From the NCBI RefSeq assembly GCF_049562855.1, contig NZ_CP186925.1:1860001-1924000 (forward strand): a stretch of 64,000 nt of DNA, given 5' to 3'. Origin of the DNA: Ruminococcus_C callidus (GTDB lineage: Bacteria > Bacillota > Clostridia > Oscillospirales > Ruminococcaceae). Below the pieces are notes generated by a model that was given only the letters and a program-made list of their open reading frames with translations, was not told where the DNA came from and made no database searches. How positions within the stretch are numbered: the first letter of the stretch is position 1; every line of letters starts with the position of its first letter. Both the position numbers and the translations under genes were made by a program. Positions 24,550-31,711 of this stretch are shown here, piece by piece.

Positions 24550-26823
24550 TTAAACAGACTGCATCATCATATCAAAATGCTGTGGCTGATTCATAGCCGT
24601 GAAAATCTGCTGAAATGTCTCTCTTATACCTTCCATGTCGGCTGAGTCATCAATATAATCATAGCCATCGGACAATCCGTGGATATTTGCCCCTACATAA
24701 TGCATCAATGAATCCACAGCAAGCAAAAGGTCGCGGTTTTCAGTGCCATCTGAATTCTGCTTAATAAACAAGTCCTGTTCCTTTTTTATCAGATCAGAAA
24801 GCTGCTCTCCCTTGTAACCACATATCTGAATGAAATAATACTCCAGAATTTGCCTGATAACCTGCTTCAGAACAATTGGCGAGGACGCTTCCTTATATTC
24901 GCGCCACAATGTTCTGTAGGCATTATACACAGGAGTATAGTTCTGTTCTATCGCTGGGGTTCTTCCAAAAGCATCTTTTTTTGTACAGTGGACAACGGTT
25001 GATGTGTTGTTTTCCTTTTTTATCAGATAGAAGTTGACGCAATGGAAATCATCTGTATCCAAACGATTATATGATACTTCATTGTGGAAGAAGGAGTTGT
25101 GTGTCAGAATGAATATCTGCTTGATGAAGCGCGGCGAATCGTGCTTTTCGGCACACCCATTATTATGACAGATAGAAATCAACTCGCGCACAATAGAGCT
25201 GACAATAAAGAGCGCCGAGCTATCCATGCTGGAGACTGGATCGTCTATGACAACAATTCGATCTTTGAATTCGCTGTCGGCTCTTTCTCTTCCGAGAATT
25301 TTATGGTAAAAATACAAAAATGCAATGAAGTTCTTCTCGCCTTCACTCAAGCCACGAGCTGTGGAGCCGTCATCACGTACAATCTGATACTTGTTCGGCT
25401 CTCCACGCTTTTTCTTTACGGTAAATCCTTGAAAGCCTGCATTTATAAGCATATCGTTGATGCTGTTCATGGTTGCATCAACATTTACAATTTGAAGTGA
25501 AAGCTTGGCAATCTCGTTCTGCAAGGCAGTTATAGCCGTCCCCAGTGTATTCAGTGATTTCTTCAACTTTGAAAGATGACCGTTTACTTCTGCGATATCT
25601 GAATGGAATTTTTCGACATATGCCTTTGTCACAAAAGCCATATGTTCCCATATCATTTCAGTACATTCTGCCTGCTTTGACTTGCGCTCTGAAATAATAC
25701 TATTGTTCTCCTCAATGGCAGCATTCATTTTCTGAATAATCTGGTTTAGTTCCTCCATCAGTTCAGCAACTGGTTCAAGCTGTACTTTCGTCGTCGGAGA
25801 GCTGATTTTCTCCGAAAGGCGGCTCTTGTTTAATTCGTGTTTAGCCTTGAGGGTTTCCAATTTATCGGTATAGACAGAGAAGTCATTACGCGGAAATGGA
25901 TGCTGGAGATTTTGATTCAGTATGTTAAGTGCTGCTTGCATTAAACGCTCATAATTTGATTGGAAAGAAATAATAGCGCTTCGCTCACATTCATATGCAT
26001 CGTCAAAACAGGACGCAAACTGTTCTTCGAAGTTTTCGGGCAGTTTACCAGAACAATATGGACAGCGATCGCCAGCTTTTTCAGAAAAATGCTCATGACC
26101 AGACTGAACCCAATCTATTGAACCAATGGCTCGTACAAACTCAGCAAATGGGGTGTCAGCACGGCTGGTGATTGCTTTTGCAAGTAAATCATAGCCAGCA
26201 ATCTGCTCAATCCTAACCACGGATACACTGGGCATTTTATTGTATGCCGTCGAATCTGTGCTAAATGCTGCTTCATAAATCGAGCGCATTTCATCAACTT
26301 CGTGTTGTGCAGGGGCGGTTACTTTTAATAGTTCACCGATGAATCCATTTTTATTATTGCGTTTCTTTTTCATAGCCTCCGGGAAGAGATTGGTACGGAA
26401 CTCTGTCAATGCTCCCCAGCAATCTGTTTCCAGTTTTGACTGAATAGCGGGCAATTGTTTTTGCAGTTCATCGTAATGCGAGCTAAGTTCTGTACGCTGT
26501 GAACGATGCTTTTCAAGTGCCGCTTCCTTTTCTTTGACTTCTTCCTGAATTCGGATGTTTTCTTCGTTGACACTGAAGACACCAGACATTCCTTCAGCAC
26601 GGATATTACTATCAATAAATGTTCTGTCATAAACAAGAACTTCATATTCAGAGAGCGACGGAACAACGCCTGCTCCAGAACGGATACAGTCAGCTATGGT
26701 TGATTTGCCCACACCGTTCTTCCCATAGAAGAAGTTGATCAACGTAGGCTCTATAAGAACATTATGATATGTTCTGGTGTTCAGTGTGATTGACGTGATT
26801 ACCGCTGGCATTTTTCCTTCCAT
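24550..26823 (-). CDS. AAA_13-type ATPase with coiled coils and CxxC zinc hook (RloC/PrrC-like)
   Basis: A 757-residue ABC/SMC-like ATPase. Walker A FYGKNGVGKSTIADCI is near residue 35; a long coiled coil follows; CPYCSGK near residue 245 resembles the zinc hook of RloC and Rad50; a second coiled coil precedes the signature GLSEGEKNF, the Walker B VVIDDPVSSMDSS and the H-loop IFILTHNSFF. The last 130 residues, helical, would hold any effector. PrrC and RloC are anticodon nucleases that guard restriction systems, and PrrC sits inside a type I locus; here the neighbour is type III. Whether the C-terminus is a nuclease cannot be decided by eye. RBS AAAGGAGAC precedes the ATG. Confidence 0.82.
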   Translation of the reverse strand: MEGKMPAVITSITLNTRTYHNVLIEPTLINFFYGKNGVGKSTIADCIRSGAGVVPSLSEYEVLVYDRTFIDSNIRAEGMSGVFSVNEENIRIQEEVKEKEAALEKHRSQRTELSSHYDELQKQLPAIQSKLETDCWGALTEFRTNLFPEAMKKKRNNKNGFIGELLKVTAPAQHEVDEMRSIYEAAFSTDSTAYNKMPSVSVVRIEQIAGYDLLAKAITSRADTPFAEFVRAIGSIDWVQSGHEHFSEKAGDRCPYCSGKLPENFEEQFASCFDDAYECERSAIISFQSNYERLMQAALNILNQNLQHPFPRNDFSVYTDKLETLKAKHELNKSRLSEKISSPTTKVQLEPVAELMEELNQIIQKMNAAIEENNSIISERKSKQAECTEMIWEHMAFVTKAYVEKFHSDIAEVNGHLSKLKKSLNTLGTAITALQNEIAKLSLQIVNVDATMNSINDMLINAGFQGFTVKKKRGEPNKYQIVRDDGSTARGLSEGEKNFIAFLYFYHKILGRERADSEFKDRIVVIDDPVSSMDSSALFIVSSIVRELISICHNNGCAEKHDSPRFIKQIFILTHNSFFHNEVSYNRLDTDDFHCVNFYLIKKENNTSTVVHCTKKDAFGRTPAIEQNYTPVYNAYRTLWREYKEASSPIVLKQVIRQILEYYFIQICGYKGEQLSDLIKKEQDLFIKQNSDGTENRDLLLAVDSLMHYVGANIHGLSDGYDYIDDSADMEGIRETFQQIFTAMNQPQHFDMMMQSV

Positions 26824-26837
26824 AGCTCTTGTCTCCT

Positions 26838-27038
26838 TTACTCTGTGATCTTACCATTCCTCACATAATCGTCTATTTCAGATATTTTGAACTTGTACAT
26901 TTTTCCGGCGCGATAGAAAGGTATCTTGCCCTGTTTAATCCACGCTCGGATTGTATCTTTGCTGACGCTCAGATAATTCGCTACCTCTTCAAGATTTACC
27001 CATCTTTCGAGGACATCATTTTCAGTATTTGTATCCAT
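26838..27038 (-). CDS. excisionase-type helix-turn-helix DNA-binding protein
   Basis: A 66-residue MerR/excisionase-like protein (HTH_17). The signature is clear: WVNLEEVANYLSVSKDTIRA followed by WIKQGKIPFYRAGKMYKFK and a C-terminal helix. Such proteins bind DNA as small winged helices; in defence loci they usually act as regulators. It is inside the operon, with RBS GAGGTG, 17 bases after the 232-residue gene and 14 bases before the AAA gene. A target could be the TTCCGA repeats at 28371-28410, though this is untested. Confidence 0.88.
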   Translation of the reverse strand: MDTNTENDVLERWVNLEEVANYLSVSKDTIRAWIKQGKIPFYRAGKMYKFKISEIDDYVRNGKITE

Positions 27039-27055
27039 TATAACACCTCGCTATA

Positions 27056-27754
27056 TTACAGGTTGAAACCCAACTCTTGAAGTTCAGCTATCAGGTCTAT
27101 TTTCTTAATGCTCCAATGCATACGATTGAACTCATTAAATGAATCTGTCCCGGTTATATCCAGCTCAAAAAGTGCCTCGTTAAGTCGTTGTTGCGGAAGA
27201 TAGCATCGGATTTCTGGATATATCATTACGCCATTACGACGAACTTTAATCTGTTTTACAAAGCCAAAGGCGAGAATCTGCTCCTCATCCGTATGTCCGA
27301 AGGCATTGTTTTCATTTGCAAAAATGCTCGGAAACCGTTTGATACGCGCAATGGCTTCATCCGTCAAAGTTGAAAATTCAGCCTTTACACTATCTTCCAT
27401 ATATCCGGTCAGCACACGATCTGGTTCAACTTTAAATGTTGTCTCGTTCGGATTTCTCCAATCGATACCATATGTCACAAATAGATTGTAATGTGTCCGA
27501 TCCATTTCGACCATTTGCGGCTGTATCTTAGGCTGCGGTGTAATGAGCGGAGGTGCAACAGAGATACTCTGGATATTGACATTTACATTTTCTATGGTTC
27601 CGGTTTGTATCCCTGCTTCACCGCTTGCGATAAGACTAACGCTCTGCGCTACGCCAATATTTGTACCATCGCCAGACTGCTCCATATTATATGTTCTTGG
27701 TACTGCAGGAACTACAGGCGATGCGGGATCTGCCGGAAGCTGCTTATCACTCAT
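27056..27754 (-). CDS. hypothetical protein with GxGxNIG motif, defence operon
   Basis: A 232-residue protein with no named family. The N-terminal 25 residues are Pro-rich and flexible, then comes YNMEQSGDGTNIGVAQSVSL, a short beta-type motif also present in the upstream gene product. Residues 100-232 look like a globular alpha/beta domain (FPSIFANENNAFGHTDEEQ, MIYPEIRCYLPQQ). The ATG overlaps the upstream stop (ATGA), so the two are translationally coupled. A sensor or adaptor that pairs with the upstream protein through the shared motif is an inference. RBS GGTGGTGACC lies just upstream. Confidence 0.72.
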   Translation of the reverse strand: MSDKQLPADPASPVVPAVPRTYNMEQSGDGTNIGVAQSVSLIASGEAGIQTGTIENVNVNIQSISVAPPLITPQPKIQPQMVEMDRTHYNLFVTYGIDWRNPNETTFKVEPDRVLTGYMEDSVKAEFSTLTDEAIARIKRFPSIFANENNAFGHTDEEQILAFGFVKQIKVRRNGVMIYPEIRCYLPQQRLNEALFELDITGTDSFNEFNRMHWSIKKIDLIAELQELGFNL

Positions 27755-28338
27755 TTTAAGGTCACCACCTTACCGTCTCGTATTTCAATAGTATCCGCAT
27801 GACCGATATTGATTCCATTACCGGTTTGCGAAATATTGAACTGATTCTGCACGAATTGTTGAACAACTGGTTGCTGCACCGGCGATTCAGTCATCAGCGT
27901 AATATCATCAGGAGAAAGTGCAGTACTCTCCTGCTTCTTCTTTGAGCGCTTGTTTGTAGTGTTTATGTAGACATCGAGCAATTGAAAAAACAAGTCCTCG
28001 CATGGATAGGAAAAATCAGCCTCATCAGGATTAAAATCCGGAACCTGAAGCTTGATTTGAGATTCCATAAGATATATCTTATCTTCTGGATATTTCTCCT
28101 CAATGTATTTTGCCAGTCTACCAACTTCACGAAATTGATTGACCTTCTTAAGTTTCGCCTTGCTCAATCCATTCTGTCCACGGATGCCGCGCTCTACAGT
28201 ATCCTTGTCGATACCACTAAAAGGATTCTGTTTGTCTTCACCTATGCAGCGATCAATCAACTCCATAAAAAATCCGTACTCATCGAGACTTCCAGAATAG
28301 TTCATGTTTAGTAGTTTAATTAACTCCAATAAGTTCAT
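27751..28338 (-). CDS. hypothetical protein with C-terminal GxGxNIG motif, first gene of the defence operon
   Basis: A protein of 195 residues if started at the ATG at 28338-28336, which has AAAGGGTG nine bases upstream; the frame is open further up, but that stretch carries the phased TTCCGA repeats. The N-terminal 110 residues are helical (LLELIKLLNMNYSGSLDEYG, DKDTVERGIRGQNGLSKAKL) and may form a small helical adaptor or death-like fold. A Ser/Lys-rich linker follows, and the C-terminus is FNISQTGNGINIGHADTIEI. Similar motifs in effector-associated proteins of bacterial immunity make an adaptor role possible. First gene of the 14-kb unit. Confidence 0.72.
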   Translation of the reverse strand: MNLLELIKLLNMNYSGSLDEYGFFMELIDRCIGEDKQNPFSGIDKDTVERGIRGQNGLSKAKLKKVNQFREVGRLAKYIEEKYPEDKIYLMESQIKLQVPDFNPDEADFSYPCEDLFFQLLDVYINTTNKRSKKKQESTALSPDDITLMTESPVQQPVVQQFVQNQFNISQTGNGINIGHADTIEIRDGKVVTLK

Positions 28339-28360
28339 GCATACGCACCCTTTCACAAGG

Positions 28361-28410
28361 CTTCGAAAATTTCCGATTATTTCCGAACATTTCCGAATGC
28401 TTCCGACAAT
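28361..28410 (-). repeat. four 10-bp-phased TTCCGA direct repeats at the 5' end of the defence operon
   Basis: ttccgattat, ttccgaacat, ttccgaatgc and ttccgacaat follow each other without gaps at 28371-28410, with a weaker fifth copy (cttcgaaaat) at 28361-28370. The 10-bp period puts every copy on the same face of the DNA. They lie 33-72 bases upstream of the first start codon, between it and a possible promoter, so they look like an operator array or a leader element. No spacer structure, so this is not a CRISPR. Confidence 0.7.
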
Positions 28411-28862
28411 GAAATCCAAAATATGCGATAATGAATATAGTCAAGGTGAGGCGCGAGTGCCTCAAACCGATTCATATCAAATCCTACTAAACATTATAGC
28501 ACAAAAGCACAGTTTGTTCCAGACGGTTTAAGGTGTTTTTAAATCCTTGACAAGAACTTTGTTATCCTGCACAAATGCAGACGGAAAACTTGTGCCATTT
28601 GCACAGTTTCAACTGAAAGTTCAAAGTGTTTCCAAAGACATACGTCCTGAATACGACATAAAACTGTTCTTCCGCGCAGTCTGAGTCGCTTGATCAACGG
28701 CTGCTCAACGGACTGTAGCGGGAAAAGTTAATATGCACGGCTGTCATTTGAGCTGACGGCTGCAATTCTGAATGGAGTGATCCTTCAGAGCTGCGGTCTA
28801 TTTGTCATGCCCATTTGCAGCTTGAGATTCCTCCATTCGCAAAGTCAATGGAGGAATTTTTT
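28411..28862. other. non-coding divergent region between the defence operon and the prophage early genes
   Basis: No gene of convincing size is seen in these 452 bases. The minus strand has TATAAT at 28498-28493, a possible -10 for the defence operon, but no strong -35. TGAGGC and GCCTCA form a hairpin at 28447-28464. TGTGC and GCACA flank a short spacer near 28590-28605, a possible operator. TTGACA occurs at 28547 on the plus strand without a matching -10. The junction of prophage and host DNA may lie here, but no attachment site could be recognised. Confidence 0.45.
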
Positions 28863-29342
28863 ATGAAAATCTATCTGAGGTCAATGAACAGGTCAATCGA
28901 AGTGTCAAAAGAAGAACACGACAATTACTACCGTGACATCAACGCATATCGCCGCACACAGCAGAACCACGGTCGCTGCACCTGCCCGAAGGCGGACTAC
29001 CGCTATTGCGATATGGACTGCTGGACTTGCAAGTATCACCGTGCTGGGGATACGGTCTCCCTCGACTGTCCAAAAACAAACGAAGAGGGCGATGAGGAGA
29101 GCATGCTGGACAAGATGGTCGATGAGGCGGCGGATACAGCCGCAATCGCAGCAGATCAGCTTCTGCTCGAAGCCCTTATTAAGAGAATGGACGAGCTTGC
29201 CCCCGGCATCTTTCATGCCTTTGAACTGCGTCAGGACGGTCTGTCAGATACAGAGATCGCACAGGAGCTGGATATTCCTCGCACCACACTTCTCTCCCGC
29301 ATGAAAAAAGTGACCACGATTCTGACTGAAGAATTTTTTTGA
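28863..29342 (+). CDS. sigma-70 region-4-like / helix-turn-helix regulator of the prophage
   Basis: A 159-residue protein. The start at 28863 has GGAGG seven bases upstream; a longer reading frame upstream lacks one. Residues 35-75 contain six Cys (GRCTCPKADYRYCDMDCWTC) that may bind metal. The C-terminal 60 residues resemble sigma factor region 4: FELRQDGLSDTEIAQELDIP then RTTLLSRMKKVTTIL. Such small sigma-like proteins (ArpU/RinA kind) turn on phage genes. First recognisable gene on the plus side of the prophage. Confidence 0.75.
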   Translation: MKIYLRSMNRSIEVSKEEHDNYYRDINAYRRTQQNHGRCTCPKADYRYCDMDCWTCKYHRAGDTVSLDCPKTNEEGDEESMLDKMVDEAADTAAIAADQLLLEALIKRMDELAPGIFHAFELRQDGLSDTEIAQELDIPRTTLLSRMKKVTTILTEEFF

Positions 29343-29348
29343 AAATCC

Positions 29349-29391
29349 TTCGTCAAAATGGACACTTGCTTTCCAATGGGAAGTAGAAGGA
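29349..29391 (+). repeat. 43-bp intergenic motif, copy A
   Basis: Begins TTCGTCAAAA and contains TGCTTTCCAATG, then a purine-rich end with TAGA. It aligns without gaps to 33693-33735, about 30 of 43 positions matching. Both copies lie just after a stop codon and before the RBS of the next gene. Confidence 0.6.
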
Positions 29392-29402
29392 GGTGATGAA
29401 CC

Positions 29403-29579
29403 GTGAACAGCAAAACCCGCGAACTGATAGATACGCTGCTTGCTATCAGCATCGTATCGAAAAGACTGGCAAAAAATCTGACAAAGGAGGCAATGAAAAA
29501 TGGAACCCATGATGAAAATCATCAACGCGCTTGCTGCCCTTACTGCTGCGCTGCAGGAGTACACAGCACAGACCACTAA
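29403..29579 (+). CDS. small prophage protein, hypothetical
   Basis: A GTG-started frame of 58 residues with a strong RBS (AAGGAGGTGATG). The first 35 residues are a good amphipathic helix (KTRELIDTLLAISIVSKRLA). After that it overlaps the start of the next gene in another frame, so its C-terminal 25 residues share bases with that gene. The kind of short protein often seen before DUF2800 in Clostridial prophages; function unknown. Confidence 0.55.
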   Translation: MNSKTRELIDTLLAISIVSKRLAKNLTKEAMKNGTHDENHQRACCPYCCAAGVHSTDH

Positions 29580-29835
29580 CGCTTACCTCGACACGTTCGA
29601 GACGATCTACGATCCTGCCGTAGACGAGCCGCAGGAGCCTGCACCGAAGGAACAGCCGACACCTGAACAGCAGACCGTCACCTTCGTAGAGCTCCGCAGC
29701 CGCCTGTCAGAGATTTCACGCAGCGGCAAGACGGCGGAGGTCAAGGAGTTGATCGGTCGCTACGGTGCGACCAAGCTCTCAGACATTGCCGAAAGCGACT
29801 ACGCCGCTGTGCTGACAGAAGCGGAGGGATTGTAA
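29500..29835 (+). CDS. hypothetical prophage protein
   Basis: A 111-residue acidic protein with RBS AAGGAGG. The N-terminal 30 residues are helical and hydrophobic (IINALAALTAALQEYTAQTT), the middle is Pro/Glu/Gln-rich, and the C-terminal 50 residues form a small helical domain (VTFVELRSRLSEISRSGKTA) of a kind often found in DNA-metabolism accessory proteins. Its stop overlaps the start of the DUF2800 gene by one base (TAATG), so it belongs to the early replication operon. Confidence 0.75.
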   Translation: MEPMMKIINALAALTAALQEYTAQTTNAYLDTFETIYDPAVDEPQEPAPKEQPTPEQQTVTFVELRSRLSEISRSGKTAEVKELIGRYGATKLSDIAESDYAAVLTEAEGL

Positions 29836-30956
29836 TGCCCGGAACACACGCAATCCTCTCACCATCCAGCAGCGAACGCTGGATCAACTGCCCGCCTTCG
29901 GCAATGGAGAACGCCGCACAGACGGACACCGGCAGCAGCTACGCACAGCAAGGCACGGACGCACACGCCCTCTGTGAGTATAAGGTCAAGAAGGCGCTCG
30001 GATATAAGGTGCGTGATCCCACCGATGATCTGGAATACTTCGACGAAGAGATGGCGGAATGCTCCGATGCCTACTGTGAATTCATCATGGAACAGGTGGC
30101 GGCGGCAAAGCAGACCTGTCCCGATCCGCAGGTGATGGTAGAGCAGCGGCTCGATTTCACCCGCTGGGTAGCAGAGAGCTTCGGCACTGCCGACTGCATC
30201 ATTGTCGCCGACGGCACCATGACCATTGTAGATTTCAAGTACGGGCTTGGCGTCCTCGTCGATGCGGAGAACAATTCACAGATGCGTATGTATGCGCTGG
30301 GTGCTCTGAATCTCTTTGAGGCACTCTACGACATTCAGACCGTCCGGATGTGCATCTTTCAGCCCCGCAGGAATAACGTCAGCGTGGCGGAAGTCACGAA
30401 GGACGAGCTGCTCCGCTGGGCGGATGATGTTCTCATTCCCGCTGCGGCACTTGCAGCACAGGGCGAGGGTGAATACAAAGCTGGCAAACACTGTCAGTTC
30501 TGTAAAATCAAGGCGACCTGCCGGAAGCGGGCGGAATACAACCTGCAGCTTGCGCAGTACGACTTCGCCGTTCCTGACACTCTCGCCGACGACGAAATCA
30601 GCATGATCCTTGACCGAGCCGACACCTTTATCGGCTGGGTGAATGATGTGAAGGATTATGCGCTCGAACAGGCAATCAGCGGAAAACAGTTCCCCGGCTT
30701 CAAGGTCGTGGAGGGACGAAGCAACCGCCGATACACAAATCCCGATGCCGTCGTAGCCGTCGTCACCGATGCTGGCTACGATCCCTACGAGCGAAAGCTC
30801 ATGGGCGTGACCGCAATGACCAAGCTGCTCGGCAGCAAGAAGTTCAACGCCCTGCTCGGCAGTCTGATCGAAAAGCCGCAGGGCAAACCCACACTCGTAC
30901 CGGAGTCGGACAAGCGTCCGGCTTGGACAATCAATGATTTTCAGGAGGAAGATTAA
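29835..30956 (+). CDS. DUF2800 protein, Cas4/RecB-like PD-(D/E)xK nuclease
   Basis: A 373-residue protein of the DUF2800 family, opening with AILSPSSSERWINCPPSAMEN, as is usual. The nuclease core resembles Cas4/RecB: MTIVDFKYGLGVLVD, where Asp and the D-x-K form the PD-(D/E)xK site, followed by NNSQMRMYALGA. Near residue 225 CQFCKIKATCRKRAE could bind an iron-sulfur cluster together with other Cys. Such phage nucleases process DNA ends during replication or recombination. It sits in the typical phage context just upstream of DUF2815 and the DNA polymerase. Confidence 0.9.
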   Translation: MPGTHAILSPSSSERWINCPPSAMENAAQTDTGSSYAQQGTDAHALCEYKVKKALGYKVRDPTDDLEYFDEEMAECSDAYCEFIMEQVAAAKQTCPDPQVMVEQRLDFTRWVAESFGTADCIIVADGTMTIVDFKYGLGVLVDAENNSQMRMYALGALNLFEALYDIQTVRMCIFQPRRNNVSVAEVTKDELLRWADDVLIPAAALAAQGEGEYKAGKHCQFCKIKATCRKRAEYNLQLAQYDFAVPDTLADDEISMILDRADTFIGWVNDVKDYALEQAISGKQFPGFKVVEGRSNRRYTNPDAVVAVVTDAGYDPYERKLMGVTAMTKLLGSKKFNALLGSLIEKPQGKPTLVPESDKRPAWTINDFQEED

Positions 30957-30957
30957 C

Positions 30958-31527
30958 ATGGCAAAGATTATCAATCCCACAAAGGTCGTTACAGGCAAGA
31001 ACACCCGCTTCAGCTACCTCATCGTCAATGAACCGAAGGCAATCAACGGCGGCACACCGAAGTACAGCGTGTCCCTCATCATCCCGAAGGCGGATACCTT
31101 GACCGTCGAGAAGGTCAAGGCTGCAATTCAGGTAGCCTACGAGGAAGGTCAGGCAAAGCTCAAGGGCAACGGCAAGTCCGTGCCGCCCCTCAAGGCGCTC
31201 AAGACACCTCTCCGTGACGGCGATGAGGAGCGCCCGGACGATCCCGCTTATGCAGGCTGCTACTTCATCAATGCCAACAGCGCTACCAAGCCCGGTGTGG
31301 TGGACGCTGATTGCCAGCCGATCCTCGATACCAGCGAGCTCTACTCCGGTATCTACGGTCGTGCAAGTATCAACTTCTACGCCTTCAACACCAACGGCAA
31401 CAAGGGCATCGCGTGCGGTTTGAACAATCTCCAGAAGCTCCGCGACGGCGAGCCCCTCGGTGGCAAGTCCCGTGCAGAGGATGATTTCTCTGACATGGAC
31501 GATGATGATGACGACTTCCTGTCTTAA
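30958..31527 (+). CDS. DUF2815 family protein, likely phage ssDNA-binding protein
   Basis: A 189-residue protein of the DUF2815 family. The ATG at 30958 is preceded by CAGGAGGAAG; a longer frame upstream has no RBS. Typical features are SYLIVNEPKAINGGTPKYSV, the conserved Lys/Gly-rich middle and an acidic tail (SDMDDDDDDFLS), as in single-stranded DNA-binding proteins where the acidic tip recruits partners. Located between DUF2800 and polymerase, it most likely coats ssDNA in phage replication; the role is inferred from family context and tail. Confidence 0.88.
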   Translation: MAKIINPTKVVTGKNTRFSYLIVNEPKAINGGTPKYSVSLIIPKADTLTVEKVKAAIQVAYEEGQAKLKGNGKSVPPLKALKTPLRDGDEERPDDPAYAGCYFINANSATKPGVVDADCQPILDTSELYSGIYGRASINFYAFNTNGNKGIACGLNNLQKLRDGEPLGGKSRAEDDFSDMDDDDDDFLS

Positions 31528-31537
31528 GGAGGTCGCC

Positions 31538-31648
31538 ATGAGTACAGTAGTTTCTATCATTATCTCGGTTCTTGGCTGTATCACAATGACCTGCTGGACG
31601 ATCATGTCTATCTATATGCTGGTCGATACCTTCAAGAAGCGCAAGTAA
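31538..31648 (+). CDS. small single-pass membrane protein
   Basis: A 36-residue peptide starting at an ATG with a strong RBS (AAGGAGGTC), 11 bases after DUF2815. Residues 4-28 are one hydrophobic helix (VVSIIISVLGCITMTCWTIM) and the C-terminus is basic (FKKRK), so it should insert with its C-terminus inside. Too small for family assignment; function unknown. Confidence 0.65.
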   Translation: MSTVVSIIISVLGCITMTCWTIMSIYMLVDTFKKRK

Positions 31649-31711
31649 CAAATAAGGTCGGGAGGGCGACTGACGGGATTCCGTCCGGGTGGGTTTATAG
31701 GATGTGATGTT

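Noticed and set aside
14146..28338. DISARM, BREX, Zorya or a type I restriction system
   Set aside because: No DUF1998, PglZ, BrxL, motor-stator pair or HsdS-like protein is present; the methyltransferase motif order and Res nuclease fit type III.
28361..28410. CRISPR array
   Set aside because: The repeats are 6-10 bases without spacers, and no cas gene is in the window.
30276..31605. Long minus-strand frames across DUF2800 and DUF2815
   Set aside because: Antisense shadows caused by codon bias of the real genes; no start signal and no recognisable family.
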